NCBI GenBank assembly: GCA_963759295.1
Contig: CAVWYT010000003.1
Coordinates: 62,001 to 126,000, forward strand
Origin: WHSW01 sp963759295
GTDB lineage: Bacteria > Actinomycetota > Thermoleophilia > Solirubrobacterales > 70-9
Direction of reading: 5' to 3'
DNA: 64,000 bases
How positions within the stretch are numbered: the first letter of the stretch is position 1; each line of letters opens with the position of its first letter. The translations under genes were made by a program, and so were the position numbers. Positions 25,478-34,139 of this stretch are shown here, one piece after another. The notes under the pieces are model-generated. The model searched no databases. It worked only from the letters and a program-made list of their open reading frames with translations, and had not been told where the DNA came from.

Positions 25478-26428
25478 CTACCCGTCGCCCTGGCCGCCGT
25501 AGACCTGGGGGTTGACGCAGTGGGGCATCGGGCTGCCGGCGAGACCGGCGAGCAGGTTGTCGACCGCGATCGCCGCCATCGCCTCCCTCGTGCGATGGGT
25601 CGCGGAGCCGAGGTGGGGAACGACGAGCAGGTTCGGCGCCTCGAGCAGCGGGTCGTCGAAGGGCAGCGGCTCGGGGTCGGTGACGTCGAGCGCCGCCCCG
25701 GCGATCCAGCCGTCTCGCAGGGCGCGCTCGAGCGCCGCCCTGTCGACGATCGGGCCGCGCGCGGTGTTGACGAGGTAGGCGCTCGGGCGCATCGATCGCA
25801 GCTCCGGCTCTCCGATCAGCCCCCGGGTCTCGTCGGTGAGCGGCGTGTGAACGCTGACGAAGTCCGCGGCACCGAGCAGCCGCTCGAGCGCGCCGCGATC
25901 GCCGCGCCCGGCGAACAGCACCTCGCAATCGAAGCCCTCGAGGCGCCGCTCGACGGCCTCGCCGATTCGCCCCGGACCGACGATCCCGACCGTCGCGCCG
26001 TGCAGGTCGCGGCCGAGCAGGAAGGTCGGCTCCCAGGTCACCCACTCCCCGGCGCGGACGATGCGCTCGCCCTCGGAGAGGCGGCGGGCGATCGCCAGCA
26101 TCAGGGCGACCGCGAGATCCGCGGTCGAATCGGTGAGCACGTCGGGGGTGTTGCCGACCGGGATTCGCCTCGCGCTGGCGGCGGCGACGTCGACGTTGTC
26201 GGTGCCGACGGCGTAGTTGGAGATCGCCCGAAGCTCGCCGCAGGCACCGATCAACTCGGCGTCGATCGAGTCGGTGAGCATCGCCAGCAGACCCTCGGCT
26301 CGGGCCGCGCGGGCGAGCAGCTCCTCGCGCGGCGGCGGCCGGCGCTCCGGCCAGAGGTCGACTTCGTGCTCGGCGCGGAGGCGGTCGAGCGCCGGGCCGG
26401 GGAGCTCGCGGGTGACGAAGCAGCGCAT
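25478..26428 (-). CDS. D-2-hydroxyacid dehydrogenase (glyoxylate/hydroxypyruvate reductase-like)
   Basis: NAD(P)-dependent D-isomer-specific 2-hydroxyacid dehydrogenase, 316 residues. The nucleotide motif is GIVGPGRIGEAV (about residue 147). The catalytic arginine lies in NTARGPIVD, the glutamate in DVTDPEPLPFDD and the histidine in VVPHLGSATHRTR. The spacing and N-terminal NYAVGTDNVDV block resemble glyoxylate reductases. It is divergent from rlmN with a 65-base gap. Confidence 0.9.
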   Translation of the reverse strand: MRCFVTRELPGPALDRLRAEHEVDLWPERRPPPREELLARAARAEGLLAMLTDSIDAELIGACGELRAISNYAVGTDNVDVAAASARRIPVGNTPDVLTDSTADLAVALMLAIARRLSEGERIVRAGEWVTWEPTFLLGRDLHGATVGIVGPGRIGEAVERRLEGFDCEVLFAGRGDRGALERLLGAADFVSVHTPLTDETRGLIGEPELRSMRPSAYLVNTARGPIVDRAALERALRDGWIAGAALDVTDPEPLPFDDPLLEAPNLLVVPHLGSATHRTREAMAAIAVDNLLAGLAGSPMPHCVNPQVYGGQGDG

Positions 26429-26493
26429 CGCAGCGCCAGTCTCGCGCCTCGCCCGGCGGCGATCGCAATCGGGGGCCCTGTCACACTCGGAGC

Positions 26494-27484
26494 GTGGACC
26501 TGATCCGGCTTCAGACCTGGCTCCAGCAGCGGGGCGAGCCGTCCTACCGCGCCGGGCAGGTGTGGACCTGGGCCGCCCGTGGGGCCGATTCCTACGAGAG
26601 GATGACGAACCTGCCGCGGGAGCTGCGCGAGGCGCTCGCGGCCGAGGTGCCGCTCTCTTCGCTGACCGTTCGCGCCACGGCGCGGTCGGACGATGGAACC
26701 GACAAGGTGCTGTTCGAGACCGGCGACGGGCGCCCGGTCGAGGCGGTGCTGATGCGGTATCGCGACGGCAGGCGCTCGCTCTGCCTCTCGAGCCAATCCG
26801 GCTGCCCGCTGACCTGCACCTTCTGCGCCACCGGGTCGATGCGCTTCGGCCGCAACCTGAGCGGCTCGGAGATCCTCGACCAGGCGCTTCACTTCAGGCG
26901 GATCGAGGCCGTCAACCAGGCGGTGTTCATGGGCATGGGCGAGCCGCTGATGAACGTCGACGCCGTGCTCGCCGCCTGCGAGCGGCTGCCCCAGCTCGGG
27001 GTCGCGAGCTCGCACACGACCGTGTCCACCGTCGGCTGGATCCCCGGCGTCGAGCGGCTCGCCCGCGAGGGGCCGCGGGTGCGCCTGGCGCTGTCGCTGC
27101 ACGCGCCCGACGACGCCCTGCGCAGCGAGCTGATGCCGGTCAACGACCGCTATCCGCTCACCGAGGTCCTCGAGGCATGCCTCGCCTGGCGCGCGGCTCG
27201 CCGCCGCCGCGTCTACATCGAGTACCTGATGCTCGACGGTGTCAACGACCGCCCCCAGCAGGCCGCCGCGCTGGCGGGCCTGCTGCGGCCGCGCGAGGCG
27301 TTCAAGGTCAACCTGATCCCGTACAACCCCACCGGCGGCGAGTTTCGCGGCTCGCCGCGCGAGTCGATCGACGCGTTCAGGGCCGCGCTCTCCGAGCGTG
27401 GGATTCCGGCGACGATTCGGCTCGACGCGCGGCCGCGACATCGCCGCCGCCTGCGGACAGCTCGCGGCGACGGCTGCAACCTGA
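26494..27484 (+). CDS. rlmN: 23S rRNA/tRNA adenine-C2 methyltransferase, frameshifted at the C-terminus
   Basis: Radical SAM enzyme methylating A2503 of 23S rRNA and A37 of some tRNAs. The cluster motif CPLTCTFCATG, MGMGEPLMN, LALSLHAPDD and VNLIPYNPTGG are intact. The second catalytic cysteine of RlmN lies near the C-terminus. In the plain frame it is lost (RLDARPRHRRR). Dropping one base at about 27424 gives RLTRGRDIAAACGQLAA with that cysteine, ending at TGA 27482-27484. The length of 991 bases is 330 codons plus one. The unshifted frame to 27504 would make a dead enzyme. Confidence 0.88.
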
Positions 27485-27507
27485 GGCGCTCTCGGGCGCC
27501 GTGAGGC

Positions 27508-27801
27508 TCAGTCCGAGTCGAGCAGCTCCTCGGCCTCGTGTCCGTGGCCGGGCGGGACGCGCAGCGCGATCTCGCCGCGCCCCCATTCGTCGAGCGGCCA
27601 GTCGGCCGTCAGCACCGCCTCGCGGCCCTGCTCGGTGAGCAGCTGGCGAAATGCGCGCGCGGTCTCGAGGTCCTCGAAGTCGCGGACCACGTCCCAGTCG
27701 TCATAGGACGCGTCGCCGATCCTCAGCTCGGAGAGCCCGTCGGGGTGGAGCTCGCCGCCGGCCACGGTCCACAGGCGGCTGAGGCGGTCGCGCAGCCCCA
27801 T
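27508..27801 (-). CDS. hypothetical protein, 97 aa
   Basis: Small acidic soluble protein starting MGLRDRLSRLW at ATG 27801, eleven bases after the end of the deazaflavin-dependent oxidoreductase gene, so the two are likely co-transcribed. The open extension to 28047 is only shadow of that gene. The central part (DDWDVVRDFEDLETARAFRQ) looks like a short alpha/beta domain of the kind that handles signal or substrate pairs, but I do not recognise the family. Confidence 0.6.
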   Translation of the reverse strand: MGLRDRLSRLWTVAGGELHPDGLSELRIGDASYDDWDVVRDFEDLETARAFRQLLTEQGREAVLTADWPLDEWGRGEIALRVPPGHGHEAEELLDSD

Positions 27802-27811
27802 GTGTCCGACG

Positions 27812-28333
27812 TCAGCCGCCGGCCGCGCCGCGCGGCTCGAGCGCGACGACGGGGATCGTCCGATCGCCGGCGCGCCGCTGGTAGGCCCGGTAGCCGCTGT
27901 AGCGCTCGCAGGCGAGCCACCAGGCGCGGTCGCGCTCGGCGCCCTCGAGCGTTCGCGCCCGGTAGGGCCGCTCCTCGCCCCTGATCGCGAAGTCGACCTC
28001 GGGGTTGGCGACCAGGTTGCGGTACCAGGCCGGGTGCTTGACGTCACCGCCGCGCGAGGCGACGAGGATCACTCGGTCGCCGTCGCGGGTGTAGACGAGC
28101 GGTGTCTCGCGCAGGGCCCCGCTCCTCGCCCCTCGGACGCGCAACAGTCCGACGCGCCGTGAGCCCGCCAGCGTGAGCCGCCCGCGGCTCCACGAGATCA
28201 GCCGCCGGTCGATGCTCGGGGCGACGTTGACGAAGAACCAGGCGCCCGGTCGCGAGGCGACGATCGGCTCGGCTACGCGCTCGAACGGCGTCCGCCTGCG
28301 CGGTTGGCCCGGGTTTGCGCGGCTCTCCTGCAT
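27812..28333 (-). CDS. deazaflavin (F420)-dependent nitroreductase-family protein
   Basis: Split beta-barrel protein of the DUF385/Ddn family, whose members use reduced F420 to reduce quinones or nitro compounds. ATG 28333 gives 173 residues. Family blocks are LLRVRGARSGALRETPLVY, VILVASRGGDVKHPAWYRN and LVANPEVDFAIRGEERPYRAR. The longer frame to 28462 is Arg/Pro-rich and was rejected. Together with the F420:NADP reductase at 0.6 kb it supports an F420-using organism. Confidence 0.88.
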   Translation of the reverse strand: MQESRANPGQPRRRTPFERVAEPIVASRPGAWFFVNVAPSIDRRLISWSRGRLTLAGSRRVGLLRVRGARSGALRETPLVYTRDGDRVILVASRGGDVKHPAWYRNLVANPEVDFAIRGEERPYRARTLEGAERDRAWWLACERYSGYRAYQRRAGDRTIPVVALEPRGAAGG

Positions 28334-28359
28334 CGCCGCAAGCCTAGACTCCCGCGGCG

Positions 28360-29286
28360 ATGAAGTGGAAGCGCTCCCGGGGCAGGGCCGGCCGGGACAC
28401 GATCGATGCCCGCGGCTCCTCGCCGAGCTCGACCGGCGGCGGGGGATTGGGCGGTCTGCCACTCCCGGGTGGGGTCGCCGGCCTCGGTGGCGGCGCCGGG
28501 ATCGTCGTCGTCTTGGTGATCGTCGCGATCCAGCTGTTCGCCGGAGGCGGAGAGGGCGGCTTCGACCTCGGCCCGGCGTTCGGCGGCGGGGCCCAGGTGC
28601 CGGGCACGTCCGACCCGGTCGGGATTCCGCCCGGCGAGGATCCGCAGCGCGACCTCAAGGACTTCTCCGTCTACGTGTTCGGCGACGTCCAGGACACCTG
28701 GGCCGGAGCCTTCCGCGACGACGGCGAGCAGTATCAGCGCGCGCAGCTGTACCTCTACGCGAACGCCGTGCGCACGAATGGATGCGGCTCCGCGACCTCC
28801 GCGGTGGGGCCGTTCTACTGCCCGGCCGACCGCCGCGTCTACCTCGATCTCAGCTTCTTCGACGACATGAAGCGCGAGCTGCGGGCGCCGGGCGACTTCG
28901 CCTGGGCCTACGTGATCGCGCACGAGGTCGGCCACCACGTCCAGAACCTGCGCGGCACGAACCGGGAGGTCGAGCGGCTCATTCGCGACGATCCCGATCG
29001 CGCCAACGAGCTCTCGGTCCGGCTCGAGCTCCAGGCGGATTGCTACGCGGGCGTCTGGGCGGCGACGGTGTTCGCGGAGGGCGACCTGGAGCCGGGCGAT
29101 CTCGACGAGGCGTTCACCGCCTCCGAGGCGGTCGGCGACGATCGGCTTCAGCGCCAGGCCGGTCAGACGGTGAATCCCGACAGCTTCACCCACGGCACCT
29201 CCGATCAGCGCCGCGACTGGTTCGACACCGGCTACCGGTCCGGTGACCCGAGCGCCTGCGACACGTTCGCCGTCGACGAGGTCTAG
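28360..29286 (+). CDS. neutral zinc metallopeptidase (YpfJ-like)
   Basis: Membrane-anchored predicted protease, 308 residues. After a Gly/Ser-rich cytosolic lead, one membrane helix (about residues 45-62, AGIVVVLVIVAIQLFAGGG) places the catalytic domain outside. The zinc motif HEVGHHVQN is followed about 40 residues later by ELQADCYAGVWA, the usual third ligand and helper region. The family is widespread and poorly characterised. The stop overlaps the convergent cyclophilin gene by 4 bases. Confidence 0.88.
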   Translation: MKWKRSRGRAGRDTIDARGSSPSSTGGGGLGGLPLPGGVAGLGGGAGIVVVLVIVAIQLFAGGGEGGFDLGPAFGGGAQVPGTSDPVGIPPGEDPQRDLKDFSVYVFGDVQDTWAGAFRDDGEQYQRAQLYLYANAVRTNGCGSATSAVGPFYCPADRRVYLDLSFFDDMKRELRAPGDFAWAYVIAHEVGHHVQNLRGTNREVERLIRDDPDRANELSVRLELQADCYAGVWAATVFAEGDLEPGDLDEAFTASEAVGDDRLQRQAGQTVNPDSFTHGTSDQRRDWFDTGYRSGDPSACDTFAVDEV

Positions 29287-29741
29287 TCCGAGAGCTCGAC
29301 GCGCTCGATCACCTGCGGCTCGACCGGGCGGTCGCCGGCGCCGGTGGGCGTCGACTCGATCGCGTCGACGGTCTCCATGCCGTCGGTGACCCTGCCGAAG
29401 ACGGTGTGCTTTCCGTCAAGCCAGGGTGCCGCCTCGGTGGTGACGATGAAGAACTGCGAGCCGTTGGTGTTGGGGCCGGCGTTCGCCATCGCGAGCGCGC
29501 CGCGGACGATCTTGTTGTCGTTGAACTCGTCCTCGAACGTGTAGCCGGGGCCGCCGGTGCCGGTGCCCTCCGGACACCCGCCCTGGATCATGAAGTCGCT
29601 GATCACGCGATGGAAGATGAGCCCGTCGTAGAACCCGTCGGCGGCGAGCTTGCGGAAGTTCTCGACCGTCTTCGGGGCGTCATCGTCGAAGAACTCGAAC
29701 GTGATCGGCCCTGCGTTCGTGTGAAGCGTTGCTGCTGACAT
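29283..29741 (-). CDS. peptidyl-prolyl cis-trans isomerase (cyclophilin)
   Basis: Cyclophilin-type prolyl isomerase assisting protein folding, 152 residues, no signal peptide, so cytosolic. Landmarks are GPITFEFFDDDAPKTVENF, GLIFHRVISDFMIQGG with the catalytic arginine, ALAMANAGPNTNGSQFFI and KHTVFGRVTDGMETVD. ATG 29741 was chosen; the frame continues open to 30299 but only as shadow of the large kinase gene. Confidence 0.93.
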   Translation of the reverse strand: MSAATLHTNAGPITFEFFDDDAPKTVENFRKLAADGFYDGLIFHRVISDFMIQGGCPEGTGTGGPGYTFEDEFNDNKIVRGALAMANAGPNTNGSQFFIVTTEAAPWLDGKHTVFGRVTDGMETVDAIESTPTGAGDRPVEPQVIERVELSD

Positions 29742-29789
29742 CGCGACCGACTCTAGCCAACCCGGGCGGGCGCCTATCCTCAGCGGAGG

Positions 29790-32700
29790 ATGCGGTGCTC
29801 GTCCTGCGGCAACCTGAACCGGCCCGACGCGCGGTTCTGCGACGCTTGCGGCGCGCCGCTGGAGGCGCCGGAATCCCCGCCGCCGGCGCCGCCCGACGAC
29901 GCGCCCGAGCTGATCGCCGGTCGCTATCGCGTCCGTGCCTTCCTCGGCCACGGCGGGCGCAAGCGGGTCTACCGGGCGATCGACGAACGCGACGGCGGTC
30001 GCGACGTCGCGGTCGCCGTCTTCGACACCGAGGGGATCGAGGAGACCGTGCTTGCCCGCGCGCGCCGGGAGACCCAGGCGATGGCGAAGCTCGGCGAGCA
30101 CCGGCACATCGTCCGGGTCCTGGATTCCGGCGAGGAGGACCGGATCCCCTACATCGTCAGCGAGTACGTCGGCGGCGGCGACCTCGCCGGGGTGCTCGCC
30201 GATAGCGACGAGCGGCGCCTCGAGCTCGACCGCGCGATCGCGATCGCGATCGACGTCTGCCGGGCGCTCGAGCACGCCCATCCGCTCGGGATCGTGCACC
30301 GGGACCTGAAGCCCGCGAACATCTGGCTCGGCGACGACGGCACCGCCCGGCTCGGCGACTTCGGCCTCGCGACCACGGACCGCCGCTCACGCGAGGCGGT
30401 CGAGGGCATGCTCGTCGGCACGGTCGCCTACCTGCCGCCCGAGCAGGCGCTCGGGCGCAGCTCCGATGAGCGCGCCGACCTCTACTCGCTCGGGGCGATG
30501 CTGTACGAGCTGCTCACCGGGGAGCCGCCGTTTCCCGGCGAGGACGCGGTCGCGATCATCAGCCAGCACCTGAGCGCCGAGCCCGTCCCGCCCTCTCGCC
30601 ACCGGGGCGAGATTCCGGCGGCGCTCGACCGGCTCGTGCTCGAGCTGCTGGCGAAGGAGCCGGAGGAGAGGCCCGTCAACGCCACCGCCGTGCGCCGGGC
30701 GCTCGAGGCGATCGCCGCCGGGCCGGCCGAGGCCCCCGAGCCGGGCCCCGCCGAGAACCCGCTCGCGTCGCTTGCCGGCGGGGTCTTCGTCGGCCGCGAG
30801 CACGAGCTCGAGGAGATGCGGACGATGCTCGACGACGCGCTCCACGGCCAGGGCCGGCTCCTGCTGCTCACCGGCGACCCGGGGATCGGCAAGACCCGCA
30901 CCGCCGAGCAGCTCGCCACCTACGCCCGCGTGCGCGGGGCGCGCGTGCACTGGGGCCGCGGCCACGAGGGCGAGGGCGCGCCGCCGTACTGGCCGTTCTC
31001 GGAGGCGATCCGCTCCTACGTGGCCGACGCCGACCCGGTCGGCCTGCGCTGGCAGCTCGGCGGCCGCGCGCCGATCGTCGCTCAGATCGTGCCCGAGCTC
31101 GAGGAGCGCCTCGGCGACCTCGGCGACCCACCGCGGCTGGCGCCCGAGCAGGCGCGCTTCCGGCTCTTCGATGCCGTCTCCGGGTTCCTAGCCGGGGCCT
31201 CGCAGTCGCGTCCGCTGGTCCTCGTGCTCGACGACCTGCACTGGGCCGACGAGCCGTCGCTACTGCTGCTGCGCTTCCTGGCTCGTCAGCTCGCCGACAC
31301 GGGCCTGCTCGTGATCGGCACCTACCGCGACGTCGAGCTCGGCCGCCACCACCCGCTTGCCGAGACGCTCGCCGACCTGACCGCGGTAGAGGGCGCTCGG
31401 CGGATCGCGCTGCGCGGCCTCGACGCCGAGGCCGTCGCCGGGTTCATCGAGATGACGGCGGGGGTCGAGCGGCCGCCGGCCGACGTCGCCGAGCGGATCC
31501 GCGACCAGACCGGCGGCAACCCGTTCTTCATCGGCGAGGTCGTGCGCCTGATGGCCGCCGAGGGCAGGCTCGCCGAGGCCGACCCGGCCGGCGGGGCGCC
31601 GATCCCGCAGGGTGTGAGGGAGGTCGTCGGCAGGCGGCTCGACCGGCTCTCGGATGCCGCGAACGAGATCCTCGCGCTGGCCGCCGTCTGCGGGCGATCG
31701 TTCTGGATCGAGGTGCTCGAGCGGGTCTCGCGGCGCTCCGCGGACGAGGTCGGCGCGGCCCTGCACGAGGCGGTCGACGCGCGGCTGGTCGAGGAGTCTC
31801 GACGGCGTCCGGGCCTCTACGCGTTCTCACACGCGCTCGTGCGCGAGACGCTCGAGGCGGAGATCCCGGCGACGCGGCGCACCGCCACTCACCGCGAGAT
31901 CGGCGTCGCCTTGGAGGCGATGTACGGAGACTCCGAGCGCCACCTGCCCGAGCTGGCCCACCACTTCCTCGAGGCCGCTGCGATCGGCGAGGCCGATCGC
32001 GCCGTCCGCTACGGCCGCCGCGCGGCCGCGCAGGCGACCAGCCGCCTCGCCCACGAGGACGCCGCCGCGCTCTACGCCCGCTCCCTCGAGGCGCTCGAGC
32101 TCGCGGGAGAGCCGAACCCGCCGTTGCGTCTGGAGCTACTCCTCGACCTCGGCGAGGCGCAGCGATGCGCCGCCCGTCCCCGCGATGCGCGGGCCACGTT
32201 GGAGCGGGCGGCGGCGCTGGCCCGCGAGCTCGAGCGCCCCGAGCAGCTGGCCCGCGCGGCGCTCGGGATCTGCTTGCTGGCGGAGGCCGGGGTCGTCGAC
32301 GAGCCGCTGATCGATCTGCTCGGCGAGGCCCTCGAGGCGGTCGGGGAGGGCGACGGCGCGCTGCGCGCACAGCTGCTCAGCGGGCTCGCGCAGGAGCTTT
32401 ACTGGGTCGATCCCGTCGGCCGTTCGGACGAGCTCGGGCTCGAGGCGCTGGAGATGGCCAGACGGATCGGCGATCCCTGGTCGCTCGCGCTGGCGCTGGT
32501 CCGGCGGCAGTTCACCGGCGCCGCCGGTCCGCACGAGGTGCGCCGGCGGCTGCGCGAGGGCGACGAGCTCCACGAGCTCGCGAAGCGGCTCGACGACCCG
32601 GAGCTGGAGCTGCGGGCGCACGTCTACCGGCTCCGCGACCGGCTCGAGCTCGGCGACATCCGCGGGGTCGACGCCGACCTCGCCGCCTATGAGCGGATCG

Positions 32701-34130
32701 CGAACGAGCTGCGCCAACCGCAATGGGCGTGGCACATCCCGCTGCTGAAGGGGATGCGCGCCCTGATCGACGGGCGCTTCGCCGACGCCGAGGCGCTCGC
32801 GGAGGACGCGTTGACCGCCGGGCAGCGCGCCGAGGAGCCCGTGTCGGCCCAGTTCTACGCGACCCAGAACGCGCTCCTTCGCCGCCAGCGTGGGTCGGCC
32901 GCCGACCGAGCGGGGCTCAGCGACCTGGTCGGGCGCCTCGCCGAGCTCGCCGAGCGCTATCCGGCGATCCCCGCCTGGCGCTGCTCGCTCGCGGCCACGC
33001 AGGCGGAGCTCGGCAACGAGCGCGAGGCGCGGGCGGCGTTCGAGCCGCTCGCGGCGGCGGAGTTCACCGGCCTGCCGTTCGACGCCCAGTGGACGATCTC
33101 GCTCACGCTGCTCGCCGAGACCGCCGCGTTCCTCGGCGACGCGCCGCGCGCCGAACGGCTTCACGAGCTCCTGCTTCCCTACGACGGTCTGACCGTCGTC
33201 GCCGGTCGGGCAGCGGCTTGCTACGGGCCGGTCTCGCGCGTGCTCGGCGTGTTGGCGGCCACCGCCGGGCGGACCGCCGACGCCGAACGGCACTTCACCG
33301 ATGCGATCGCGCTCTCGGAGCGCATGGGGGACCGGCCGTTCACCGCTCTGGCTCGGTTCGAGCTCGCCCGTCTGCTGCTCGACCGCGACCGAGACGGCGA
33401 CCGCTCCCGCGCGCTCGAACTGCTCGCGGCGGCGCTCGACACCGGGCAACGGCTCGGAATGGAGCGCCTCGTGCGCGACGCGGTCGAGGCGCGGCTCGCG
33501 GCCCAGGGCCTGACCGCGCTCGACACCACGACCTCGATCGATTTCATGATCGAGGCGGTCTCCTCCGAGCGCCCCGACATCGCCGCGCTCGCCGCGCCGG
33601 ACGGGCAAATGACGATCCTGTTCTCCGACATCGAGGACTCGACCCTGATCACCGAGCGGCTCGGCGACGAGCGCTGGCTCCGCGTCCTGCGCGCCCACAA
33701 CGCGCTCTTTCGCCGGCTCGTCCGCGCCCACGGCGGCTACGAGGTCAAGAACCAGGGTGACGGCTTCATGCTCGTCTTCCCCGATCCGCGCCGCGCCGTC
33801 GAGTGCGCCGCCGCGATCCAGCGCGAGCTCGCCGAGACCGAGGCCGTCGAGGGCGAGCGCGTGCGGGTGCGGATGGGCATGCACGCCGGCGAGGCGATCC
33901 GAGAGGACGGCGACTTCTTCGGCCGCAGCGTGATCCTCGCCGCGCGGATCGCTGCCGCGGCGCGGGGCGGCGAGATCCTCGTCTCCGAGGAGCTCAAGCG
34001 GCGCGCGGAGCAGGCGAGCGGCGACGACGCGGGCGGCTGCGGCTTCGACGAGGGGCGCGATCTCGAGCTCAAGGGCCTCGCCGGCAAGCACCGTGTCTAC
34101 CGCGCGGCCTGGGAGGCCGTCGCGGCCTGA
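29790..34130 (+). CDS. zinc-ribbon / Ser-Thr kinase-like / AAA ATPase / helical repeat / adenylate cyclase fusion, 1446 aa
   Basis: Giant cytosolic signalling protein. Order: zinc ribbon (CSSCG...CDACG, residues 3-21); kinase domain (about 45-310); STAND-type ATPase with Walker A GDPGIGKT (362-369) and Walker B LVLVLDDLHWAD; a long TPR-like helical region (about 720-1240); and a class III nucleotide cyclase (about 1272-1446). The kinase keeps E94, HRDLKPAN (D172) and DFG (D190). At the VAIK lysine position it has Ala76 (VAVAVF), while the glycine loop reads GHGGRKRVY with Lys58. The cyclase keeps LFSDIEDST and KNQGDG, but the usual catalytic Asn of V-N-x-A-x-R is Ile (SVILAARI). No membrane segment is visible. 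The signal and target are unknown. Confidence 0.9.
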   Translation: MRCSSCGNLNRPDARFCDACGAPLEAPESPPPAPPDDAPELIAGRYRVRAFLGHGGRKRVYRAIDERDGGRDVAVAVFDTEGIEETVLARARRETQAMAKLGEHRHIVRVLDSGEEDRIPYIVSEYVGGGDLAGVLADSDERRLELDRAIAIAIDVCRALEHAHPLGIVHRDLKPANIWLGDDGTARLGDFGLATTDRRSREAVEGMLVGTVAYLPPEQALGRSSDERADLYSLGAMLYELLTGEPPFPGEDAVAIISQHLSAEPVPPSRHRGEIPAALDRLVLELLAKEPEERPVNATAVRRALEAIAAGPAEAPEPGPAENPLASLAGGVFVGREHELEEMRTMLDDALHGQGRLLLLTGDPGIGKTRTAEQLATYARVRGARVHWGRGHEGEGAPPYWPFSEAIRSYVADADPVGLRWQLGGRAPIVAQIVPELEERLGDLGDPPRLAPEQARFRLFDAVSGFLAGASQSRPLVLVLDDLHWADEPSLLLLRFLARQLADTGLLVIGTYRDVELGRHHPLAETLADLTAVEGARRIALRGLDAEAVAGFIEMTAGVERPPADVAERIRDQTGGNPFFIGEVVRLMAAEGRLAEADPAGGAPIPQGVREVVGRRLDRLSDAANEILALAAVCGRSFWIEVLERVSRRSADEVGAALHEAVDARLVEESRRRPGLYAFSHALVRETLEAEIPATRRTATHREIGVALEAMYGDSERHLPELAHHFLEAAAIGEADRAVRYGRRAAAQATSRLAHEDAAALYARSLEALELAGEPNPPLRLELLLDLGEAQRCAARPRDARATLERAAALARELERPEQLARAALGICLLAEAGVVDEPLIDLLGEALEAVGEGDGALRAQLLSGLAQELYWVDPVGRSDELGLEALEMARRIGDPWSLALALVRRQFTGAAGPHEVRRRLREGDELHELAKRLDDPELELRAHVYRLRDRLELGDIRGVDADLAAYERIANELRQPQWAWHIPLLKGMRALIDGRFADAEALAEDALTAGQRAEEPVSAQFYATQNALLRRQRGSAADRAGLSDLVGRLAELAERYPAIPAWRCSLAATQAELGNEREARAAFEPLAAAEFTGLPFDAQWTISLTLLAETAAFLGDAPRAERLHELLLPYDGLTVVAGRAAACYGPVSRVLGVLAATAGRTADAERHFTDAIALSERMGDRPFTALARFELARLLLDRDRDGDRSRALELLAAALDTGQRLGMERLVRDAVEARLAAQGLTALDTTTSIDFMIEAVSSERPDIAALAAPDGQMTILFSDIEDSTLITERLGDERWLRVLRAHNALFRRLVRAHGGYEVKNQGDGFMLVFPDPRRAVECAAAIQRELAETEAVEGERVRVRMGMHAGEAIREDGDFFGRSVILAARIAAAARGGEILVSEELKRRAEQASGDDAGGCGFDEGRDLELKGLAGKHRVYRAAWEAVAA

Positions 34131-34139
34131 GGCCGGCGG

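Noticed and set aside
32136..34091. 651-residue minus-strand frame inside the giant kinase/cyclase gene
   Set aside because: The plus frame encodes helical repeats and an unmistakable cyclase domain here; the antisense frame has no recognisable domain.
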